The notes beneath the pieces are model-generated. The model was not told where the DNA came from, made no database searches, and saw only the letters and a list, made by a program, of their open reading frames with translations. Below are positions 55,546 through 64,000 of a DNA stretch of 64,000 bases, one piece after another. How positions within the stretch are numbered: the first letter of the stretch is position 1; every line of letters starts with the position of its first letter. A program made the position numbers and the translations under genes. Origin of the DNA: Apus apus (lineage: Eukaryota > Chordata > Aves > Apodiformes > Apodidae); contig NC_067282.1 in assembly GCF_020740795.1 (NCBI RefSeq), positions 164,726,274 to 164,790,273 on the forward strand. Direction: 5' to 3'.

Positions 55546-55910
55546 AGGCTATTCAGCATGGAGAAGAGAAGGCTATGAGACGACCTTATAGTGGCCTTCC
55601 AGTACCTGAAGGGGGCCTACAGGAAAGCTGGAGGGACTTTTCAACAGTGACAGGACAAGGGGTAATGGTTTTCATCTGAAAGAGGGTAGATTTAGGTTAG
55701 ATATCAGGAAGAAATTCTTCACCATGAGGGTAGTAAGGCATTGGAACAGGTTGCCCAGGGAGGCTGTGGAAGCTCCCGCCTTGGAGGTGTTCAAGGCCAG
55801 GCTGGATGATGTGCAGCCTGGTCTAGTGTCAGGTGTCCCTGCTCATAGCAGGGAGGTTGGAACCTGATGATCTTTAAGGTCCCTTCCAACCTTAGCCATT
55901 CTATGATTCT
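55546..55910 (+). mobile_element. CR1 LINE 3' end copy
   Basis: It starts AGGCTATTCAGCATGGAGAA and ends CCATTCTATGATTCT. It has the same subfamily-specific segment as the 42.03-42.36 kb copy (GTCTAGTGTCAGGTGTCCCT, then GCTCATAGCAGGGAGG) in the same orientation, and extends about 60 bp further 5'. It is 5'-truncated and non-coding. Confidence 0.95.
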
Positions 55911-58900
55911 ACAATAATAATGTGAAGAACACCATGTCAATAGAACATTCCCACTGCATTTTCAAGGATTAGTTTTTGGATGAGTAACGGTAAGAGAACT
56001 AGGCAAAGAATAAAGGTAATTTTTAATAAACAGCAATCTGGAGTCTCTTTGTCTAAAAACCTTACGCTGGTATTACAAAAAATCACAATCCTGAGATATT
56101 AGACAGGTAAATATTCAAATGTAATTGCTTTTGTAAACATTAAACTATTGTATATATTTAATTTTTAAAAATTTAATTGAAAACAGCAATGGCAACACCT
56201 TAGGTCATGAGAGGAAAGGAGGATGTCATACATAGAGTTTTATCTGAGACATCTGATTAGCATAAACTACTGATGAACTCAGCTGAAAACCTCTTATAAA
56301 CTGCTGGGTTCTCCACTTAATATTATGTTATTTTTATCATGTACTGAGTTTTGTTCACTAGAGTGGGAATAATTCATAATATCAGGGAAAAAAAAATCAT
56401 TAGGTGCAGTTGGATTAACAAACCAGTAGGGAATAGGGACAAGCTAGATAGAAGTACTTTATATGCTTCTCTTAGGAAAATACTTACTAATCAGCAGTGT
56501 TCACAGGAATTATAATTATTCTGTTAATTCTCTGGACTGAGAGCACCCAGGGAGACTGAATTTAGTTCTGAGATGTGTCCCAGACATCACATGTAATCTT
56601 GTGCAAATCTATTCAAAAACATCCTTTCATTCCCTTTTCCTTAATTTCTGAGTAGGTGACCTAAATTTCAAACCTGCTAGGTGCATGCAGATCCTGTTCA
56701 CTTTAACTGAAACAGCAAGTGCATAGCAGGCTTGAAAATGAGTTTCCAAGACGCGACAATTTGGTTAATCAGAAGTTAAACAACTCAAAGCTAATGATTG
56801 CTTGGAAGTGTGGTCTTAGGGATGCTGCCTCAGTGGTTTCTTTTTTCAAAAAGGACAAAACATTTTCTATTAATTATTTAACAAGAAGCCTTTTCATAAA
56901 ATTACCTCATCCTATATATTTTAATGTAAATATATCAGCTAAAAGCATGGATGAGGAGCGATTTATAAACATTTTAGATAGGCAATTGCACATTGATTGT
57001 TGCATATGGAAACTTATTCCTTCCAGATTTTGGTAATGAAAACAAAGTATGTGTGAAAAACGACTATGGGGCTTCACTAAATCATTTACCCACAGTGTTT
57101 GAATACTGCTTCCCATAAAGGAGCAGGAACATCGTCAGTCTTGTGACTACAGTCCTGAGGAAGGTGAAAGATAGCATCTTTGGCATGAAACCGGAGAAAT
57201 ATGACTCATCCTTTTTTGTTGCTTGCCAAACTTACCTTGACATTTATTTCTTTGCTGGAGTGCAGAACATGTTTACAGAAGTTTACTCCATGCAAATGCA
57301 TCTGGATTTCCTCTGAACTGTCAGCAGCTTGCACAATGAGAAGCGAGATTCAGTTTACCACCTCATGGAATATTCTTTGTTCATGATGGTAAACGAAACG
57401 GTAATGAGGGTCTGAACGTTGGCAGCATACACGGCCAGCCTCATATTTTGGAAATTTCATATCCCACTGAGAACTCTGCAACCTCCCCTTATCTTTAGGG
57501 GGTGAAAACAAAGTTTAGATGTGAGCTGGCTCAGAGCTATCTGGGTAGGAGCTTTGCATCTTAGACCATGTTTCCAAATGATTGCGGAATTCCTGCAAAG
57601 ATTGTGACTGTTTAGCATGAGTTTTAAAATTTATTGATTTACTATATACTTGTTTATTTTATAGTGTTTTATTTTTTAGGCCATGTCTGCACAAGAAGAG
57701 TTGAAACTATGTACTCCTGATCCATTTCAATGCAAAGCAAAATGCATTTGTTTAAACATATCATCAGTGATTTACTCTGTACAAAGAATGCACATGCAGT
57801 TAGGGATCACCTCTTCAGTGAGGGAGGGTAATTTTCTTAATTTCTTTTTTACTGGAGCAGATATAGTAGTACAACCATACCAGTACTTAGTTCAGTTTAA
57901 TACGGTAGTGTTCTGATACAAGCATAACCAGCTTTTGCATGGTTTACACCTTCCAAACACAGGTTCATACAGGCTTTACACTTATAACTAGGCAGATGTC
58001 TTAAATGTAGTTAGTTTAGTGCAGTTTTCACAGTCTAGACAAAGTATCTTGGTGCCATACAAATCAAAATAATCCTGTTTACCTTCACGGGTATGAAATG
58101 CAATTGTTGTGGAGTCACCAGTCACTAAGGAAGAGTGTCCATAGTCTAAAGGATCTGGAGGTCTAAAGTGCATTCCCATTTAGACATTTACCAACATTCA
58201 GAGGTATGTTTTTTTATTTCTTCATCACATGTTTTTATCTTGTCACATTTTCAAACCAAAACCTTTTCTATTTATTGCATATTTTATAGAAGCAATAGAA
58301 TAGGTAATATTTTTCTCATTTAAAAAGAACATGATTCTCATGACAGAAGCATCTAGGCATTAAACAACACAATTTGCATAATAATATTTACTTGTTATGA
58401 TGTCATTACATCAGAGAAGTAACCCAGGTTTTTTTCCACAAACTCTGTATTACTTAGCAAAATTATTTCCTTCTGCCTACTTCACATTTATAAAATGAAA
58501 GAGAGGAAAAATAGTTGTATTACTGCAAGAGCAGTCTTCAGTGACAGCAGCATCACAGGCATATTAGAGCACCACCTTTGTAATTAGTTTAAAGAAATTT
58601 GAAGCTGCTATAATATATAATTTAACTGAGCCAGATAATTGTAGGCTGTTATTTGTTGTGTTTGGTAAAGATGATTATATATGTTTAATGTCTCTATTTT
58701 GTATACATCTGTTTGATTTTAATATTGTATATAATTGACTCCATGAGTTGCTCTTTATTTAGTGCTTTTGGTGCATGGCTGTAAGCTGAACTATCCAAAT
58801 AAGTAAACAAGTGAGCTTAGAGGGTTGCCAGGAGGATATGATGCCTGACAGTCCCCAAGGACCCATATACCAAAAGGGATATGTTTTTTAATCTGTGAAT

Positions 58901-61900
58901 AGTGGTGCCAGGCTTCTTGTTTTTGAGCAGCACCACCTTCTTTGAAGAAAATGATATGCATAATTTGGGTTAATTTTTTAATACTTATCCAGTGTTTCAG
59001 CTTTGAGAAAGTTAATGGAGAATGATAAAGAGCTACTTTAAGGTGTACTACTTCAGAGTAGTACCAAATAGTTTTTAGGTAAGTTTGCTCCCATCTCTTT
59101 CTATGCTAACCTTCCCCAGGAATCTATGGACTAAATCTGCTTTTTGTGTGTGAGATCCTTATCTCACTTTCAGCCAGGTGATCAGTAGAGCTATACTGCT
59201 GGAGAACTGAAGAGATTAAGGACTAATTCTCATTTACATCTCCTTCTGCTAGTCAGGAACAAACTCTCACTATATGCCATGAACCTGGTCAGTTAATGGT
59301 GCCTCAGTCATAAAAAAAGCCATTGGTTTTCCCTAGATCAGAAAAAGAGTTAATGCCTGTGAGATGGTTGAAGGTCTTAGTCAGGAACACTTTACTTCAG
59401 AAAACCATAAGAATTTACTTAGACCAGATGCAACATCGTTGTCTGGTCAGATGTAGTACAACTGCTGGCTAGTCCCAAGAATCAGCCTCTTCTGGGGATC
59501 GAAAGAACTCCATCTCAGGTTTCAAGTTTCTCTTTAATAAGCAGCCTAAAGCGACTTCAAATTAAAACAATAGTATCACTTAAAAGAAACTTAAGAGAAG
59601 CAGACTGGCTGGAAACTAAGCCACCAGAGGGTTAACAGTAATATGCTGTTAAAACAGTTGGTATGAAATATTTTCAGGATAGGGGATGATATTTAGTACT
59701 AGAATTCATACAGTCACTCCTAACGTAATCTTAACTCCTATATAATTACAAATGCAGGGTGAGTGTACTAGAGCAATGACTGTAGCAATGAGTGTACTAG
59801 AGTCCCAGATGACTAAATTCAGATTTCTCTGTGAATACATGGACTGTATCTGTGGTAAACCACCTTTACAGCATTCCTTCTGTCTATTGCAGTTCTAGAT
59901 CAGATCATTATTATTCTGGCAGTTGACTAACACCTGCTCTCTTGCCACAACAAACAAGCTATATGATAACAATGTCATTTATTTTGAGATAGCTTGGTGC
60001 CTCCCATGGGACCACAGAACTGCATATCAAACTTCATAATTTCTTGCTAGAAGGAAAATGTTGTGAATGGTGTTTATTTAAGTCCTATTATCCATTTGAT
60101 GACTTCATTTTTATAAATGGAGGGCCATATTCTGTATTTACACACCACATGAACTGTATTATTCCACAAAAAGTCTCATTGAGGTGACTGACATACTTGC
60201 AATATGGAAACCCTTGCATGGTCCAGGTATTGTCTTCTCTGTTGCTAAGAAGCCTCTAATCAAAAGAGAAACATCACACTTTATTTGAAGTGAAAAGACA
60301 AAGAAAGCAAAACTAAAATTTGTAGCTGCATTACGGATTTGAAGATTGGACTGTATTCAACAGATCTCCCAAATACTCCTTTTTAAATAAACCTGTGAAC
60401 TATAGATGCTCTACTATATTTAGGTTTGGGTCTACAAACACTCTAGAAAGGTAAATGAGGTTCCAGTGCAGCACATAATTCTTGCTTTATCACTGCTGCA
60501 AGGCATATACACATATTAAAACTAAAGAACAGGATTCATTATCTTATTTAAGAGTTATATATCTAATAATAGTTATTGTATGTAGTAGTAATATTGATTC
60601 CTTTTCAAGTGAAAAGGCTTGCTGATGGAACTCATCACCTCCCTGTTCAAATGCGGTTCTGGCAATTATCTCTCTAAAAATCTAATGAAGTGTAGAAAAT
60701 TTGTTCCAAATGCAAGCCCATAAAAGAGATGTAGGAAATGTTAATTAAAAATCTGGGCCATAGTAATTCTCCATCTTTTGTGTAACGAAAGCATTGAATA
60801 TAATGCTGTCTTGATTAAATCCTCTGATTTTTAGTATATAATAGCAACTACTTTTAGAAATAATTCTCTTTCCAAACTATCATTTGGCTTAATATCTACT
60901 GTTCATTGTCTCTTACAATCCACTGACCTAGTAAGAGCAAGAATAAAACTTAAGCTTTAAGATTCTCTAGTCCCCTGAAAACAGAAACCCTCTTCTGCTG
61001 TTGAATTTTATATTGGTGGAAGTCATTTGTGTAATTAAAGCCTATGGCCTTTCCACTCAGATCATAGACCGAGGAATCCAGATCCAAAGCTATCCTGCTG
61101 TAGCCAGTGTAATGTACCTTAGTCTTTGGATTAATTTGTTCAAAGCCTGTTGAGTTCAATGGCAGTCTCTCCATTGACCTCAGGGAGTTCTGGGATGCAC
61201 TTCCCTTTTGGAGACTTGTTTGCAAATAAGCCCATAGGGAGTGAGCGCTTGCCAGCAGATCACCTCACCAAGAGTCTAACTTCACAGGAAAAAAAAAATT
61301 AAAATCCTAGCATGCACTCCTTAAAAAGGAGTGTTTGTACTGAGCAATAAGGGAATACTGATTACCTTTTCATAAAGTAATGCTTTAAGATTCAGTCATC
61401 TGTGTCTCCTTTAATAACTGTTCTTAGCAAGTATTTCTGGGAGTGGTAGGAACATGAATACACTGTAATTCACATAATGGGGCACTGCTTGATAATTCTT
61501 AAATATATTTTGCACGATCTAGTAGCCAAAGAAATTATAGGCAAATGTACCTTCGGGAAATTAAGCTTTGCTGTATTGCACAGTTGCAGACAATAACAGA
61601 AGATGAGCAGTTGAATTCCTGTCATTTATCTTTTCACAATTATTTGAATGGAAAATAGATTACAAATCATGATTAGCTTTCCATCAGCACACAGCCTCTT
61701 CCTTTAAAGAAACTGTTGAATGTCAGAAAAGTGAAACACATCAAATAAAGTTCTGACAAGGCTCTCCATTAAATCATTCATTTTTTTTTATTCATATGAA
61801 TCTTTTTGCCTGAAATAGTTTGCTGTCTGTACTGGTACATCTTGATTTTTAAATATGTGACAAAACCAGCTATTACATAACTCTCTGGGGTGGGTTTGTC

Positions 61901-63229
61901 CTTACTTAGGAACATTGGACAAAACAGGTGGAGCTGGTACATGCTGCAAGTGAGACTCCCACACCCCTGCGGCCATGCAGCACTGTGCTCCCTTTGACAG
62001 TGCTGGCCACTGGAGCCAGCAAGAGACCCATCAGTATAAGGGGTCAGCACCCAGGCCAGATAAAGCAGCAACAACAACAACAAATCATTCATACACATTT
62101 GTGAAAGGGCTGTTTGTTCATATGCTTTAGGTACAGATTCCCTTGCAACAGAGGAAAGCTATCATTAAAAATTATTCCCAGGTACCCATGGAAGACAGAA
62201 CCAAGTCTGATAGTGAGGAAAGACCTTTTCAGAGCACTGCCATAAGCCCTGGCAAGGGATTTTCTTTATGGCAAGGGCACCAGGCCAGGGTATATATTAC
62301 ATCATATGTAAGATCTATGATTTCGAGTCAGCTGGTTCAGACAGAAATAAGTCAGAGCACTGTGCAACAATAATTGCTAGCTGAGGCACTAATTGGAACA
62401 AATTGCCCTTAGGGGGGAAATTAAAAACAAAGGGATACAGCTTCCCATGATCTTTACACTGCTCAATCCATTACAGCAGTGAGTTCTCCATCACTGTGGG
62501 CAGGGGCAATGATGGGCTCTGGATCAGCATCGAAATCTAAGGGCTCTCAGCAGGTGCCACGTGGCCACTCTTCAGGAGGGAGAGAGTAAAACCAGCTTAA
62601 AGACTTGTGTTGTTTCTAGGACTACACGACTGGAGAGAAAAAAATAAACCTTTAACTTTCTCATTCAATATAGAGATGATGAACAACGTTCCATAATAAT
62701 AGGACCTTTCCTGTGCAAGTAACATACTTTAGTAAAGCAAGAAACATTGCTTGGTTTCTTATGTTCCCAGTAGCAACTTGTAAAAAATATTTTTGCACCT
62801 TCTACTTGCATCTTCTTCTTGCATGGTCCTAAGACTCAGAAGTGGATGGAGTATATAACTTGTGGGGCTAAACTGCTATCTGGAAACTTTAGGCATATTC
62901 AGCCTGGTACATTTCCATTTCAGTCTTTTTAAAAATCTATTTGAATAATCTCACTGGGGGATTCTCCTCGCTAGATTGCCTGTGTACAATACAATACATT
63001 TTTCTGGGAACAAAATAATTTTTATGGCTTATTTTCCAGGTTCTGTCTTGAGTATATGCAAGCTTGTAATGGCACTTGATAACTCAGCCAAGGCTGAGTT
63101 CCCTAATACTGTATGTATGCTGCAGTAGGTCCCATCCTAGTTTGTTTATCCTACCCTTAGCCACAAAGAGTCAACTACTGAAGTCAGTGTGGTAGTGTCT
63201 GATAGCTTTTTTTCCCCTTCTTAAGTATG
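55911..63229. other. Non-coding region
   Basis: Mostly AT-rich, with no supported exon. The minus-strand frame at 60950-61225 is open for 91 codons and partly overlaps an old repeat (61148-61196); it has no recognisable domain. Confidence 0.5.
61148..61196. repeat. Degenerate copy of old palindromic repeat core
   Basis: TGTTGAGTTCAATGGCAGTC, then TCTCCATTGACCTCAGGGAG and TTCTGGGA align by eye with the AATGGCAAACCTCCCATTGA core of the 49.6-kb copy. The outer arms are not clear. Confidence 0.45.
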
Positions 63230-63545
63230 TTATCATGGAGGTGCTACCACTGCCACTGATGGGCTCAGCCTTGGCCAGTGATGAGTCCATCTTGAAGCTG
63301 GCTGACATTGGCTGTATTGGACACAGGGGAAGCTTCTAGCAGCTTCTCACAGAAGCCACCCCTGTACCCCTTCTGCTACCAAAACCTTGCCATGCAAATG
63401 CAATACAAGAATATACCAAGGATACATAATTATGTGTTTGCCCTGGCTTTATATTGTTCCATAAACACCTGCTTTGGCCAGACAGGATACTGGGCTAAAT
63501 GGACTCTTCAAGCTGATCAAACTTTGTTATTCCTCTTCTCTTACA
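63230..63545 (+). repeat. Probable old interspersed repeat copy
   Basis: The segment GCTACCACTGCCACTGATGG, GGCTCAGCCTTGGCCAGTGA, AGCAGCTTCTCACAGAAGCC and GCTACCAAAACCTTGCCATG, and later GACAGGATACTGGGCTAAAT, resembles interspersed repeats of bird and reptile genomes. The last phrase is typical of a repeat 3' end (GGATACTGGGCTAGATGGA type). I cannot assign the family (CR1/L3-like or LTR) without a search. Confidence 0.35.
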
Positions 63546-64000
63546 TTCTTCTGATGAATTTATTTTCTGCTTCATTGACTCAAACTTCATTTTGCAGAGC
63601 CCATTACCTTGCTATAAAGAAAATTAGGTAGACAAACTATTCTTGACAGTTCCTCAGGGGCTCCTTACTGCTTGGGGTTTTTCTCCGCTCAGGATGCACA
63701 GAGACAGCCTGGGATACCTCTCAGTTCGGGTTACTTTTGTCAAAACCTTTTTTTTTCCTTTGGCAAAAACAACATTAAATTTTGCTTTAGATATGTAGGT
63801 TACAGCAATATGGACTATTTTATCTACTAATAATCTATACTACTACTATCTATACTACTCTAATTTTTACTATCAAGCCAGCAGACTTTACCTTGCAATA
63901 ATTTCTTATTTAGCCTCTAGATAAGAAGTGCTGAATTATTGCTTAAATAGTTGCTAAATTCACTAAAGAAAGATTTGAGGCCTTAGCTTTTAGTGACCTA
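63546..64000. other. Non-coding right end
   Basis: AT-rich sequence with a short CTATACTACTACTAT-like low-complexity patch near 63.83-63.86 kb. Nothing else recognised. Confidence 0.5.

Noticed and set aside
20600-64000. An endogenous retrovirus
   Set aside because: I saw no paired long terminal repeats, primer-binding site or gag/pol-like frame; the mobile DNA that I can name is CR1.

Overview
This window reads as nuclear DNA of a bird. The evidence is a set of CR1 LINE tails ending in the ATTCTATG-type octamer repeat, spliced genes with GT-AG introns, a CpG-island promoter on a ribosomal protein gene, and long AT-rich non-coding tracts. Nothing prokaryotic is present: no operons, CRISPR arrays or insertion sequences. 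The assignment to birds rests on the CR1 tails; I cannot name the species.

Two genes can be supported, both on the minus strand. (1) 64-10419 is the 5' end of an otogelin-family gene, best matched to OTOGL (otogelin-like, an inner-ear gel protein). I can read a signal-peptide exon, two short exons ending in a furin-like RQKR site, an EGF-like exon, and two exons of the first von Willebrand factor type D domain; the gene runs off the left edge. At least one small exon between 8073 and 4146 must exist to restore the frame, and I could not settle it. (2) About 16305-19559 is a complete RPS16 gene (40S ribosomal protein uS9). It has five coding exons for 146 residues, a separate 28-nt non-coding first exon with a 5'TOP start, an 84-nt intron in its 5' UTR, and a poly(A) signal 22 bases past the stop codon. 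Both genes are transcribed leftward, with about 6 kb between them.

Right of RPS16, a CpG island (about 19.2-20.3 kb) holds the promoter and a G-rich minisatellite. From about 20.5 kb to the end I find no coding exon I can support. This stretch holds CR1 fragments on both strands (28.8, 42.0, 46.1, 52.7 and 55.5 kb), an ATA/TAT inverted microsatellite at 23.7-23.9 kb that could fold into a long hairpin, homopolymer and CAAA-type tracts, and several degenerate copies of an old palindromic repeat with a CATTGACTTCAATGGG-like core.

The observations most worth following are the non-coding TOP exon and tiny 5' UTR intron of RPS16, the RPS16-OTOGL neighbourhood (unlike the human arrangement as I remember it), the unresolved OTOGL exon, the AT hairpin, and the old palindromic repeat family. 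I found no evidence of a new enzymatic or defence system.
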